From the NCBI RefSeq assembly GCF_019029495.1, contig NZ_JAERQM010000009.1:1-64000 (forward strand): a stretch of DNA of 64,000 bases, given 5' to 3'. Source of the stretch: Falsiroseomonas oleicola. Lineage in GTDB: Bacteria; Pseudomonadota; Alphaproteobacteria; Acetobacterales; Acetobacteraceae. Shown in pieces: positions 1 through 10,511 of the stretch; position 1 is the stretch's first letter; each line of letters begins with the position of its first letter. Under the pieces are notes generated by a model. It was not told the origin of the DNA and ran no database searches. It saw only the letters and a program-made list of their open reading frames with translations. A program made the translations under genes and the position numbers.

Positions 1-89
1 TTCTCTGCCATGTGCTCAGTATGCCACCCGGCCCGCCGCGACGCACGCCTTGCCTGAGCGGAATATATTCAGGGCCGGTCAAACTGACC

Positions 90-1450
90 CACTACCCCCC
101 GCGCCTGCGGGGAACACGACGTGCCGAGCGGGATGGAAACCGAGGCCCCCGGGACATCCCCGCGCCTGCGGGGAACACCGTCGCGTAATCAGCGACGCCT
201 ACAACCGAGGCGGGACATCCCCGCGCCTGCGGGGAACACTGCTGATCCGGCGCGATGATCAGCTTCTTCGGCGGGACATCCCCGCGCCTACGGGGAACAC
301 GAGCCGGCGAAGTTGAAGGGATGCACCCCGCTCGGGACATCCCCGCGCCTGCGGGGAACACGCGCATCTGCCGGAGCACACCCAGCCGCACGCCGGGACA
401 TCCCCGCGCCTGCGGGGAACACTGGTTCCGGACCTCCCTGCCCCAGTCGTCCGCCGGGACATCCCCGCGCCTGCGGGGAACACCTTCACCGCCCGCCTCC
501 CCGGCTGCGTGAGGCCGGGACATCCCCGCGCCTGCGGGGAACACATCCTGGGTATCCAGGAACGCACCACGGTGGCCGGGACATCCCCGCGCCTGCGGGG
601 AACACTGGCCGGACTGCGACGCCGGGACATCCTGACCCGGGACATCCCCGCGCCTGCGGGGAACACCGCAGGGCGTTCTTCCCCTCCAGCACCAGCGCCG
701 GGACATCCCCGCGCCTGCGGGGAACACGCACGGCCCGGCCGGCTGGACGCGCGACGGGCTGGGACATCCCCGCGCCTGCGGGGAACACGGCCGGCCAGCG
801 CGGCGGCAGGGTGGCCAGGTAGGGACATCCCCGCGCCTGCGGGGAACACCTGTTGCGCGCCATCCAGTCGGTGCGATTCGCCGGGACATCCCCGCGCCTG
901 CGGGGAACACTGAATGATGGCTGGGCCTACAACGGACCGATCCGGGACATCCCCGCGCCTGCGGGGAACACCAATCGGCGCGGGCGGCAAACCAGGCGGC
1001 GGCCGGGACATCCCCGCGCCTGCGGGGAACACGGCATCCAGGGCGGCCGCTTCATCGGCGCGGACGGGACATCCCCGCGCCTGCGGGGAACACCTGGTCC
1101 CGGTGCAGCAGATCGGCGCGTGCGACGGGACATCCCCGCGCCTGCGGGGAACACGTCGCGCGATGCTCCTCGGGGATTTCCTCGTGCGGGACATCCCCGC
1201 GCCTGCGGGGAACACCGTGATCCGCTGGAGACCGACATGTTCGTGGACGGGACATCCCCGCGCCTGCGGGGAACACATCCCCCTCAGCTGCAGGATGACC
1301 TCATGCGCCGGGACATCCCCGCGCCTGCGGGGAACACTTGCCCTCGTGGTACTCGGCCCAACCGCACAGCCCGCGCCTGCGGGGAACACTCAGGCCGGCA
1401 AGGGAACGCGCCGCCTGGATTTCCGCACAGCCCGCGCCTGCGGGGAACAC
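90..1450 (-). CRISPR. Type I-E CRISPR array, 23 repeats / 22 spacers
   Basis: Repeat ends fall at 117, 178, 239 and onward every 61 bp to 1337 without exception, then at 1389 (52 bp later) and 1450 (61 bp later). Read on the plus strand the 28-nt repeat begins GGGACATCCCCGCGCC and ends TGCGGGGAACAC. On the minus strand it begins GTGTTCCCCGC, which matches the I-E repeat family and contains a CCCCGC/GCGGGG stem. Spacers are 33 nt, or 32 if the repeat is counted as 29. The array lies directly downstream of cas2 on the same strand, so 1450 is the leader end. The repeat ending at 117 is degenerate in its first eight or so bases, as expected for the oldest, distal end. One internal repeat (ending at 300) has a G-to-A change in the loop region. 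The two leader-proximal repeats are a distinct variant. Confidence 0.98.
1362..1450 (-). repeat. Two identical variant CRISPR repeats at the leader end
   Basis: The repeats at 1362-1389 and 1423-1450 are identical to each other over 28 nt and begin (plus strand) CCGCACAGCCCGCGCC, where the other repeats begin GGGACATCCCCGCGCC. On the crRNA strand the change removes one base pair of the stem and replaces the 3' end of the repeat, which becomes the 5' handle of each I-E crRNA. The spacer between the last consensus repeat and the first variant (1338-1361) is only 24 nt. The spacer between the two variants is a normal 33 nt. Confidence 0.9.
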
Positions 1451-1520
1451 TCTTCGTGCAGTGCACTGATTTATTTGGCTGATTCTCATCTCAAAGATCC
1501 TACCGGCCCGAACGGCCTTT
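1451..1520 (-). promoter_or_regulatory. CRISPR leader
   Basis: These 70 bases lie between the cas2 stop codon and the first repeat and are visibly more AT-rich (for example 1468-1496) than their surroundings. In type I-E loci this segment carries the array promoter and the site where Cas1-Cas2 inserts new spacers. I see no clear promoter boxes or IHF-type motif by eye. It is assigned from position and base composition. Confidence 0.6.
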
Positions 1521-2793
<1,273 letters not shown>

Positions 2794-2818
2794 TGTTCCT
2801 GCCGTCACGTGGCGCGCG

Positions 2819-3502
2819 TCATGTCGCGCGACGAATCAGCATCAGCCCGCAGCCGAAGGCGCGCGCCCGACCGAAGCCGGCTGCCAGCGCCGGTAGAAAG
2901 GCGGCGGGATCCGTCACCTCCAGCAGGCCCTCGAAATCCAGCACGCCGAAGCGCATTGGGGCCTTGGGACCGCGGCCGATCCGGATGGTCTCGTAGCCAT
3001 CGACGGCCACATCGCCGAGCGGCCTGAAGCCATGCGCCGTGCCCTGACGCGCCAGCCAGGCGCGCCCGGATTCCTGCGCCAGATCCAGCCGCACCGACGC
3101 CCGCTGGCCTTTGGGCGTGGCGTAGAGCGCATGCATGACCACGTCCTGCCTCTTGCCGCGCTGCCCCGGCCCCTGCGGCTGTGCCACCACCGGATTGGCG
3201 TGCAGGCGGAAGCGCAGGCGGTCCCCGGCTGTCAGCGTGGGCGCGAAATCCTTGCTCTCGATCTCAAAGATGTCGTGCAGCGGGTTCGGCGGGCGTGGTG
3301 ACAGCGCCAGGAACTGCCCCGGACTGTCCTGGCGCCAGAGGAAGTCACGCTGGCGGTCCGGCCCGTCACTGAACAGCGCCCAGATCAGCCGATGCGCCGC
3401 CGCCGCTTGCTCCCCCGTCTCCTCCGGCACGAGCAAATGTGCCAGCGCCGCTACCGAGGGCGCCTGGCGAAGACGGATGCGGCTGAGCCACAGGGCCGTC
3501 AT
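2819..3502 (-). CDS. cas6e: Cascade crRNA endonuclease Cas6e (CasE/Cse3)
   Basis: At 227 residues this has the usual length for Cas6e, which cuts pre-crRNA at the base of each repeat stem and stays bound to the 3' hairpin. The likely catalytic histidine is H37, in AAHRLIWALFSD, aligned by context with H20 of E. coli CasE. The C-terminal glycine-rich segment ARAFGCGLMLI matches the family's RNA-binding loop. The start ATG overlaps the cas5e stop by 4 bp, so the two are translationally coupled. The variant repeats at the leader end alter the base of the stem this enzyme recognises. Confidence 0.93.
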   Translation of the reverse strand: MTALWLSRIRLRQAPSVAALAHLLVPEETGEQAAAAHRLIWALFSDGPDRQRDFLWRQDSPGQFLALSPRPPNPLHDIFEIESKDFAPTLTAGDRLRFRLHANPVVAQPQGPGQRGKRQDVVMHALYATPKGQRASVRLDLAQESGRAWLARQGTAHGFRPLGDVAVDGYETIRIGRGPKAPMRFGVLDFEGLLEVTDPAAFLPALAAGFGRARAFGCGLMLIRRAT

Positions 3503-4257
3503 GGCGCTGCGAGCTGCAGTACCAGCTCCTCCCTTAGATCGAACTGCCAGCGGCGGCGCGAGCGAGGCTGGTCGCGGCGCAGCTCCGTGCGCAACCGGCG
3601 CGGGTCATCGGCCGCGATGTCCACCGCATCGGCCGAATCCAGCGTGACAATGAGCGGGTCTTTGGGCGCACCCGGGCGCGTGTTCAGCCAGCGGTCACGG
3701 AAGGCAGTCTCCGCCCCCGCTTCATGCCGCGCTGCGAGTGCTGTCGGTGCATCCGCGGCCTCGGCGATGGCGGGCGCCAGCGGCAGCCCCAGCGGGCAGG
3801 ACTTGCGGCCCATATACGGCACGAAGCTGGGGCGCTGCATCGCCGCGGCCAACTCCTCCAGTGACCAGCGTGGCACTGCGCCGCGCGGCCACAGGGCACC
3901 CAGGTGCCAGGCATCGCTGCGGTAGTCGCGGCGCGAGAGGATGGTGTTCAGGTCCTTCGTGGCCAGTTCCGCCGCGCGCGTCGCGAAGCGTCGCCCGCGC
4001 TGGGCGGAGGGCACCTGTGCGGTGTGGTAGTCGGCCAGCAGCCGCCCCGGCGCATGGCACAGCAGCGCCAGCGCATAGTCCTCGGCCAGCGCGGCCTGCG
4101 CCGCATCATCCTCGCGCTCCAGCCCAAGGCAGGCGCCGACCAGGCCAAGCACGGCGGAGCGCCCTGGCCGGTCCCAGCCGGAGCGGCGTTCGCCGACCGC
4201 GATGGCGCCGAAGGACGCCAGCGGTGCGACCAATGCGAAGGTCAGGTAATGCGGCAT
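3499..4257 (-). CDS. cas5e: Cascade subunit Cas5e (CasD)
   Basis: The 252-residue protein starts MPHYLTFALVAPLASFGAIA, the typical Cas5 N-terminal strand and glycine turn (PLASFG). It continues with the Cas5e feature RSAVLGLVGACLGLER. Cas5e binds the 5' handle of the crRNA at one end of the Cascade backbone. It begins 2 bp after the cas7e stop and overlaps cas6e by 4 bp. The protein that reads the 5' handle is relevant here, because two spacers of this array would carry a changed handle. Confidence 0.94.
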   Translation of the reverse strand: MPHYLTFALVAPLASFGAIAVGERRSGWDRPGRSAVLGLVGACLGLEREDDAAQAALAEDYALALLCHAPGRLLADYHTAQVPSAQRGRRFATRAAELATKDLNTILSRRDYRSDAWHLGALWPRGAVPRWSLEELAAAMQRPSFVPYMGRKSCPLGLPLAPAIAEAADAPTALAARHEAGAETAFRDRWLNTRPGAPKDPLIVTLDSADAVDIAADDPRRLRTELRRDQPRSRRRWQFDLREELVLQLAAP

Positions 4258-4259
4258 GG

Positions 4260-5300
4260 TCAGTCGCGGCAGAAGGCGACGATGTCGGCAAGCTTGCCGC
4301 CATGGCCGACATGCAGGATCGCGGAAGGCTCCGGCGCCTGCTTGTAGGCGGCGTCAATGTCCTGCCTGAAGCGAGTGAGCGCCTTGATGGAATCCTCCAT
4401 CAGATCGTCGCCCACCACCGGCCGCGCGAAGGCGCCAGCAAGGGTGCGGGGTTGCAGATCGCCCTTCTCGGCCAGGATGAAGCTGGCCCGCCCATGCGCG
4501 GCGAAACTGTTCTGCTTGCCGCGCGGTGCCGCGGTGGCGGCGGCTTCCGCCAGGGCGCCGAGCGCGGTGGCTGCAAGCGCCGTATCGCCGCCAAGGTTCC
4601 GCACCAGCAGCGCGCGGTCGATGCAGAGATACAGGTAGAAGACGCCGGAGCCGAAGCCGGCCTCACCCAGGAAGCCTGCGCCGGCATCCTCGGCCGAGGT
4701 CTTTAGGTCGTCGACCGCAGTGTAATAGTCGTCTTCCACCGTCACGCGATGCGTGGTGATGGCATGCGCCACCTGCGCCGCGGCTTCGCGGTTGTAGTCC
4801 GGGTCCGCGGCCAGCATGCGGCCGAACAGGGCGATATCGGCGGCAGTGTCAGCGGTGCGCAGCAGGTCGGCCGTCTTGGCGTCGATCTTTTCGCCCGCCA
4901 TGGCACGATCGGCCAGTGCCAGCGCTGCCGCGCTTTCCTCCGGCGCGATGAAGGCGAGCTGCTCGATGCGCGTCGAATCCTTGTCCTTGGCGTCCTTGAT
5001 CTTGCCGAAGATGCCGGCGATCTCGCGCGCCACCTCGATGGCCTTGTCGCCGGCCATGCCGCCGGATGTCAGATGGTCGCGCAGCACCTCGCCCAGCCGC
5101 TGGGTGCGGCTGCCCATATGGCCGCGCAGCGCCTCGGCAAAGACAGGCGCCGTGCGCCAGGCCCGTTTCAAGGCCTGGGAGGAGAGGCGCAGCCGCGGCA
5201 CGCCGCCCACCACCGCGGTTTTTGGGCGGCCGGTATCGTCGCGGTTCATGTTGGCGGGCGGGAAGAAGGTCAGCAGGTGCAGTTGCAGGAAGCGGCTCAT
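4260..5300 (-). CDS. cas7e: Cascade backbone subunit Cas7e (CasC/Cse4)
   Basis: The protein has 346 residues from the ATG at 5300. The open frame runs further upstream, but this ATG overlaps the cse2 stop by 4 bp and gives the canonical N-terminus MSRFLQLHLLTFFPPANMNRD. The motif GRPKTAVVGGVPRLRLSSQALKR corresponds to the family's conserved R(I/L)SSQ(A/S)KR region. Six copies form the helical backbone of Cascade along the crRNA spacer. The length agrees with the family (about 340-370). Confidence 0.95.
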   Translation of the reverse strand: MSRFLQLHLLTFFPPANMNRDDTGRPKTAVVGGVPRLRLSSQALKRAWRTAPVFAEALRGHMGSRTQRLGEVLRDHLTSGGMAGDKAIEVAREIAGIFGKIKDAKDKDSTRIEQLAFIAPEESAAALALADRAMAGEKIDAKTADLLRTADTAADIALFGRMLAADPDYNREAAAQVAHAITTHRVTVEDDYYTAVDDLKTSAEDAGAGFLGEAGFGSGVFYLYLCIDRALLVRNLGGDTALAATALGALAEAAATAAPRGKQNSFAAHGRASFILAEKGDLQPRTLAGAFARPVVGDDLMEDSIKALTRFRQDIDAAYKQAPEPSAILHVGHGGKLADIVAFCRD

Positions 5301-5839
5301 GCGACGGGTTCCTCGGCGGGTTGGGCTGCGGCGCCTTGCGGATTGGCCTTCCAGTAGTCGAAGACCCAGCGGCGCTTGCGTTCGTCGCCCCGGTAGCGGT
5401 CCGGCCAGTCGAACAGGGCGGCGGCCAAGTCGCCGACATTCGCCTTGCCGCTCATCAGGGCGACCAGGCGACGGAAGGCGGGCAGGCATTCCTCCACATC
5501 GCTGGCTTCCAGCAGGCGGCGGAACCGCAGCGGCTTCAGCAGTGCAGTCTCCGGCCGGTCTGAGCTTTCCGGACCGAGCATCCCGGCGACGCGACCAGAC
5601 ACATCCTCCCGCACATGCGCCAGCACGGCGGCGGCGAGCGAGATGGCGGGCAGGTCATAGGCTTCCGTTGCCTGGCAGAGCTGGAAAAGCTGGATGGTGG
5701 CGGGCTGTTGCATGGCGGCGGCCACACTGGGGCAGCGGCGCAGTTGGGCCAGGGCGGCGCGGTCACCGCGATGATCGCGGGCGGGGTCGGGCGTCATCCG
5801 GCGCCACCAGATGGCGGCGCCCTGGCGGTTCTGGATCAT
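5297..5839 (-). CDS. cse2: Cascade small subunit Cse2 (CasB)
   Basis: This is a 180-residue, largely helical protein with the Cse2 features WWRRM near the N-terminus, RAALAQLRRC, and C-terminal RWVFDYW. Two copies form the belly of Cascade and hold the displaced DNA strand. It overlaps cse1 by 4 bp upstream and cas7e by 4 bp downstream. Small subunits diverge quickly, so the assignment rests on gene order as well as sequence. Confidence 0.9.
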   Translation of the reverse strand: MIQNRQGAAIWWRRMTPDPARDHRGDRAALAQLRRCPSVAAAMQQPATIQLFQLCQATEAYDLPAISLAAAVLAHVREDVSGRVAGMLGPESSDRPETALLKPLRFRRLLEASDVEECLPAFRRLVALMSGKANVGDLAAALFDWPDRYRGDERKRRWVFDYWKANPQGAAAQPAEEPVA

Positions 5840-7452
5840 GCGGCCTTGCCCTTCTTTTTCGCCTTCGCTTCCGCCGCAGGCAGGCCGAGCGTAGTGAACA
5901 GCGCCGCGCCCTCCTTGCCGAAGCCGGTCAGCGCGAAGACCAGGTTGCGGCGGGCGCGGGAGATGCGCGGCGCGGCGCCGCCGTTTTCCGGCGTCAGCGG
6001 TGCCGCCTCATCGAACAGCGCCAGAGCGAGGGCGCGCAGCCGGACGAGCCTGCGTTGCGAAACATCGGCCGGGGCCTGGGAGAGCAGGCGGAAGAAGTCG
6101 GCCTCCGTCTGCTCCCACAGCCTCTCGCGCAGGCTGGACAGCAATTCGGAGTCCAGCTTCACCGTGGCGCCGGCGCTGAACAGGGCGTAGCGCACCGCGC
6201 TGCGCAGCAGGCCGGCGACCTGGTTGGCGGAGAGCACCAGCCGTGTGGCCAGCGCGTCATCCGCCCGGGCCGGCAAAGGCATCTCGGATTCCAGGAAGGC
6301 GCGCGCCTTCATGTTGTCCATGTCGTAGCCAGCCGCGAGCAGCCGGGCCGAGACTTGGGAGTCGACCTCCCGTTCGTCGCGCCAGGTGGCGACGCTGTCG
6401 CCAGGTAGCCGGAGGCCATCCGGCGCCGCGGCGACCAGGCCAAGCCAGTGGCGATAGCCAATGCCGCCGGGTTGGGGATGCAGCGGCAGGAACTCGCCGC
6501 CGGCCTTCAGGGCGTAGTGCGGTGTCAGCGGATGCACCTTGCCCCATCCGATATAATTGGAACCGCGCGGCCGCTGCCGCCAGGACCGCACCTGTACAGC
6601 ATCTGGCATGCCGGTCAGGCCGCATGCTTGTGGTGCCTCCGCCATCGCGAAATCCAGGCGGATTCGGCGCGGCATGCCCCACCAGCATTGCAGGGGATGC
6701 ACATCCTCGGGCACCACGTCGCGCGACGGGTTCGGCACCAGCCAGGGGAAGATGCGCGGCAGGTCCTCGGCCTCGGCGGGGCGGCCGAGCGGGACATTGG
6801 CCCAGACCTGCTGCCAAAGGGTCGGTCGGTCGCCCGGCAGCACCAGCGTGGTCATCGGCCCACCGCCGCGCAGCCCGGTGCGATTGCCGGCACCGCCGGC
6901 CGGCGCCCAGGATTGGAAGGTGAACAGCGCCATCGCCGCCGCGGGCCGCCCAAGATCCGCAAGCCGGCCGCGCCGCACCAGCAGGTCCGTGTTCTGGCGC
7001 AAGGTACTGGCACCGGGTGAGTCGATCAGCAGGCGTTCGACGGGCTCGGCGTCGGAGACCAGATCCTCAAAGTCCTGAAGGAAGCGCGGCCCGGGCCCAT
7101 CGAGATGGAAGGCGTGGGCGAGCGGCGCGAAGGCGGCATCCAGCGTGGCGGCATCCGGCGGCACCTGCCACCCATCGAACCAATCCCGCGCTCCCTTGGG
7201 CGGGCAGGCGGTGGCGAGCAGGCCGATGAGGAACTCCAGCGCGGCGATACGGAAATCGGCACGTGGCCAGTCCAGCGCCACGGCCGGGTCGTCATTTTCG
7301 GCGATCTGGGCCGGGCTAATCGTATCGAGCTGTCCGCTTCTTCGGCGTACTGGCAGCCACTGGTTGACGAGGAGATTAAGCGGCGACGCGCGCGTAGCGC
7401 CGGTCGGATCGACTTCTGACACGAGCTCCGTCCTCCTCGAGAGCATGGTCAT
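5836..7452 (-). CDS. cse1: Cascade large subunit Cse1 (CasA, Cas8e)
   Basis: The 538-residue protein has the Cse1 N-terminal pattern NLLVNQWLPVRRRSG and the internal NRTGLRGGGPMTTL glycine loop that in the family contacts the PAM. Cse1 recognises the PAM and recruits Cas3. The start is the ATG at 7452, with a second in-frame ATG two codons on. It begins 18 bp after the end of cas3. The lysine-rich C-terminus (AKAKKKGKAA) is not typical and may be an unstructured tail. Confidence 0.94.
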   Translation of the reverse strand: MTMLSRRTELVSEVDPTGATRASPLNLLVNQWLPVRRRSGQLDTISPAQIAENDDPAVALDWPRADFRIAALEFLIGLLATACPPKGARDWFDGWQVPPDAATLDAAFAPLAHAFHLDGPGPRFLQDFEDLVSDAEPVERLLIDSPGASTLRQNTDLLVRRGRLADLGRPAAAMALFTFQSWAPAGGAGNRTGLRGGGPMTTLVLPGDRPTLWQQVWANVPLGRPAEAEDLPRIFPWLVPNPSRDVVPEDVHPLQCWWGMPRRIRLDFAMAEAPQACGLTGMPDAVQVRSWRQRPRGSNYIGWGKVHPLTPHYALKAGGEFLPLHPQPGGIGYRHWLGLVAAAPDGLRLPGDSVATWRDEREVDSQVSARLLAAGYDMDNMKARAFLESEMPLPARADDALATRLVLSANQVAGLLRSAVRYALFSAGATVKLDSELLSSLRERLWEQTEADFFRLLSQAPADVSQRRLVRLRALALALFDEAAPLTPENGGAAPRISRARRNLVFALTGFGKEGAALFTTLGLPAAEAKAKKKGKAA

Positions 7453-7470
7453 TCTGAAATCGCAGCAATG

Positions 7471-10182
7471 TCAACCTGAGGTTATAGGGGTGGCGCCATC
7501 TGAGGTTGCGGATGATGGCCAACGGAGCCCGGCGGAAGTGTCGTAGTCTGCCATCGTCGCTTCGCCGGATCCGGAGAGGAAACGCAGTTGGAAACCGGGT
7601 GCGGTCTCCGTCATCAACGCCAGGACCACGCGGTCCGACTCCCGCTCCCACCGCCCCCAGCTCTGCTTTGCCGCATCCGCTGCAGCCTCCAGTCCCGGCG
7701 GCGCCGGGCAGGTCGCAATGCGGTGGCGTGCCACCGTGACCTCGGACAGGGCCCAGGCGCGGCCCAGATCGGAATCCTGAGCGTAGGGCACCACGGCCCC
7801 ATCGCGCAGCCGCGCCAGGCGCAGCGTCACGGTCGGGCGGTCCTCCAGCCGTGTCGGGGTGTGTGTCTCAGGCTCCCAGAAGCCGGCATCACGGTCCCAG
7901 CAGGCGTCGAACTCCAACAGGTTCATCCGCGCCACGCCTTGCGCCGCCCGGTCCCGCCCCTCGGCCTGCCGCGCTGCCGCGGCGAGGGCAGGGGGCACGG
8001 CGCCGGGCGCGTCGCGATCGAAGGCGGCCTCGATCAAAGGCCGCATATCGTCGGGCGTGACGATGGCGCCGCGGGAAAACACCGCCCGGGCGCTACGCCA
8101 CAGCAGCGCCGGGTCGCTGTAGACGGCCCCCGTGCCGGGTTGGGCCGCCTTGATCCAGTCGGCGGCAGGCGCCTCCACCGGCTCCGGCGACACCACCAGC
8201 AACTCCGGCCCTGGCACCGGGCGCGGCCCACGGGCATGGCGCCACAGCCGCCCGGCGCGCTGGATCAGCAGGTCGACGGGCGCAAGGTCCGTCACCAGAA
8301 GGTCAAAATCCAGGTCGAGCGACTGCTCCACCACCTGCGTCGCCACCAGCACGCCGGGCCGCGTCCTGGCGTCGCCGTCACGGCCGAAACGGCGCATCAC
8401 CTCGGCCTCGATGGCCAGGCGGTCGACCATGGCGAAGCGCGCATGGAACAGCAAAGCGGGAATGCCCATGGCCCGCAGCGCCTGCGCCGCGGCGATCGCA
8501 TCGTCCACCGTGTTGCGCACCCAGGCCACCGCCGCGCCGGTTCGGGCTGCCTCGACGATGCGGGCCAGGGCGGCCTCGGCGTCCTGAAGCCGCGTGACCT
8601 CCACGCGCCTTGGCAGGCCATCTCGCGGCGCGCAGGGGTGTTCCGACACGTCAGCGGCCCCGGCCAGCGTCGCCAGCGGATAGTCGTTGCGTGCCAGTGG
8701 CAGCGTCCTGGCACCGAGCCCCTTGCGGAAGGCGTTCACAAGGCGTTGCCGCAGCGCCTTCGGCAGCGTTGCCGACAGCAGCACCACCGACCCGCCCAAC
8801 GCCGCGTGGAATTCCAAAAGCGTCAGGATTTCGCGCTGCATATAGGCGTCGAAGGCATGCACTTCGTCGATCACCAGCACCTTGCCGGCCAGCCCCTGAA
8901 GCCGCAGCGCCGCGTGCCGCACCGGCAGCACGGCCAGCATCGCCTGGTCCACGGTGCCGACGCCGATCTGCGCCAGCAGAGCGCGCCGGCGATCCTCGGC
9001 TAGCCAGGCGGCGCAATGCGCCTCGGAGGGTTCGTCGGCCGGGTCGGCGGGTCGGCGGCCCGTGGGCCCGGGTTCCGCGGGAATGGCGGTGGCGAAGCGC
9101 GGGTCCAGGGCCGCGCGGGCATGTGCCAAAGCCAGCGACGGCCGGGCCTCGGCCGCGAAGAGGCCACGATAGGCCTCGGTAAGACGGCCGAACATCGCAT
9201 TCGCGGTGGCCATGGTCGGCAGAGCGAGGAACACACCGCTGGCGCGATGCGCCGCCAGCAGGCGATGCGCCAGCGTTACCGCTGCCTCGGTCTTGCCGCT
9301 GCCCGTCATGTCCTCGATCACGGCGAGGATGGGACCCTCCGGCAGATCGACATTCTGGGCCCAGAGCTGGACCGGCGAAGGCTGAACAATGGCCGGGAAC
9401 AGGCCGCCTATCCCGGCGAAACGCGAAGGCGCGGCTGGCGCCAGACCCGCCGCTGCCAGCGCCGCCGCGGCGCGCGGCAGCGCGTGATCCCAAAGATAGG
9501 CGGCAGGGTCATCGACCGCCGCCGCATAGGGGAACCATGCCTGCCGGGAGCCGACCCAGTCTGCCAGGGTCACCAGCCCCGCGAGGTGCCAGCCGAGCCG
9601 CGCGACGTCTCGGTCCTCCTTGGGGCAGGGCAACACGGGGCTCCCGAACAGGGCGTGCATGGCGCCGAGGAAATCCGAAGCGGCATCGATGCAGGCCGGG
9701 CACAGCTCTGCCGTGGTCGGTGGAGCTGGCGGCATCGCTGGTGGGCGGCCGTGGTGTCCGGCGACAGCCCGCAGCAATGGCGCGCGAAGGCCGTCGATCC
9801 AGGCCGGCCGTCCATCCTGCAAGGGTGGCAGCGCCGTATCCAGAAGCCGCGCCAGCGGCTTGCGCAGCAGATGCAGTCCCAAGGCATCGTGCCGCGCTCC
9901 GGAGGGCACGGCCTTGGGCCGCGGGCCGAGCGCGGCCTGCGGCCAATGCGTCATGTCCTTGGCCTGGAAGCTGCGGGAAAACTTGCCGATGTCGTGTATC
10001 GCGGCCAGGAAGCCGAGCATCTGGCCCGGCACATTCATCGATCGTGGTCTTTGCAGAATTATGGCGACAGCCGCGACATCCAGTGAATGTGCAACCAGTG
10101 AATGCAGGGGAAATGCAGAAACGGCCTGCGCCTGCGCCTTGCCCCAAAAAAGTGTCGTTTGATTTCGCAGGCGCCTAGCCAA
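7471..10182 (-). CDS. cas3: CRISPR-associated nuclease/helicase Cas3
   Basis: At 903 residues this has the type I-E arrangement. An N-terminal HD nuclease carries H27, H32, HD at 63-64 (AIHDIGKFS), HH at 143-144 and LADW near 206. A superfamily 2 helicase follows with Walker A MTGSGKT near 292-298, DEVH at 439-442 and SAT at 470-472. It degrades the DNA displaced by Cascade. The only plausible start is a TTG at 10182, since the frame closes at a TGA seven codons upstream. No strong ribosome-binding site is visible. A short upstream open frame stops across this TTG, so coupled translation is possible. Confidence 0.95.
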   Translation of the reverse strand: MARRLRNQTTLFWGKAQAQAVSAFPLHSLVAHSLDVAAVAIILQRPRSMNVPGQMLGFLAAIHDIGKFSRSFQAKDMTHWPQAALGPRPKAVPSGARHDALGLHLLRKPLARLLDTALPPLQDGRPAWIDGLRAPLLRAVAGHHGRPPAMPPAPPTTAELCPACIDAASDFLGAMHALFGSPVLPCPKEDRDVARLGWHLAGLVTLADWVGSRQAWFPYAAAVDDPAAYLWDHALPRAAAALAAAGLAPAAPSRFAGIGGLFPAIVQPSPVQLWAQNVDLPEGPILAVIEDMTGSGKTEAAVTLAHRLLAAHRASGVFLALPTMATANAMFGRLTEAYRGLFAAEARPSLALAHARAALDPRFATAIPAEPGPTGRRPADPADEPSEAHCAAWLAEDRRRALLAQIGVGTVDQAMLAVLPVRHAALRLQGLAGKVLVIDEVHAFDAYMQREILTLLEFHAALGGSVVLLSATLPKALRQRLVNAFRKGLGARTLPLARNDYPLATLAGAADVSEHPCAPRDGLPRRVEVTRLQDAEAALARIVEAARTGAAVAWVRNTVDDAIAAAQALRAMGIPALLFHARFAMVDRLAIEAEVMRRFGRDGDARTRPGVLVATQVVEQSLDLDFDLLVTDLAPVDLLIQRAGRLWRHARGPRPVPGPELLVVSPEPVEAPAADWIKAAQPGTGAVYSDPALLWRSARAVFSRGAIVTPDDMRPLIEAAFDRDAPGAVPPALAAAARQAEGRDRAAQGVARMNLLEFDACWDRDAGFWEPETHTPTRLEDRPTVTLRLARLRDGAVVPYAQDSDLGRAWALSEVTVARHRIATCPAPPGLEAAADAAKQSWGRWERESDRVVLALMTETAPGFQLRFLSGSGEATMADYDTSAGLRWPSSATSDGATPITSG

Positions 10183-10511
10183 TGCTTGGGCGCCAGCTCA
10201 CGGGGATCTGCAATCTCGACGCGATCAGCCTGTCCATCTTGTCCCAGCTACCTTGGGTGACCAGCATGGCGTCCGTTCGCAGATCCAGCACACTTGGTGG
10301 ATTGTGACCTCCAACCGCGTGCTGATCGCTCGCAGTCGAGGAGCGCGAGATTGGTGGATTCGCGCGCCGTGGCGTGCCCGCTTTCTCGGAAGGCCTTCAA
10401 GAAAGGGAGACATGCATCAGATTCGGGCCGATACAGGGCGTGCCGGATTTGTGGGCTGGTCTGTGGGCCGGCAAACGCAGTGCGGCGAAAGTGGCAGAAT
10501 ACTTGGGGAAG
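10183..10511. other. Intergenic region upstream of the cas operon
   Basis: These 329 bases separate cas3 from tRNA-Asn and must hold the cas promoter. I see no recognisable gene. On the minus strand a frame reading DLRTDAMLVTQGSWDKMD near 10225-10280 stays open until a TAG overlapping the cas3 start. Its internal ATG would give a 30-residue peptide. Another short frame (10248-10538) looks weakly protein-like. Either could be the decayed end of a lost gene. No clear promoter boxes are visible. Confidence 0.4.
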
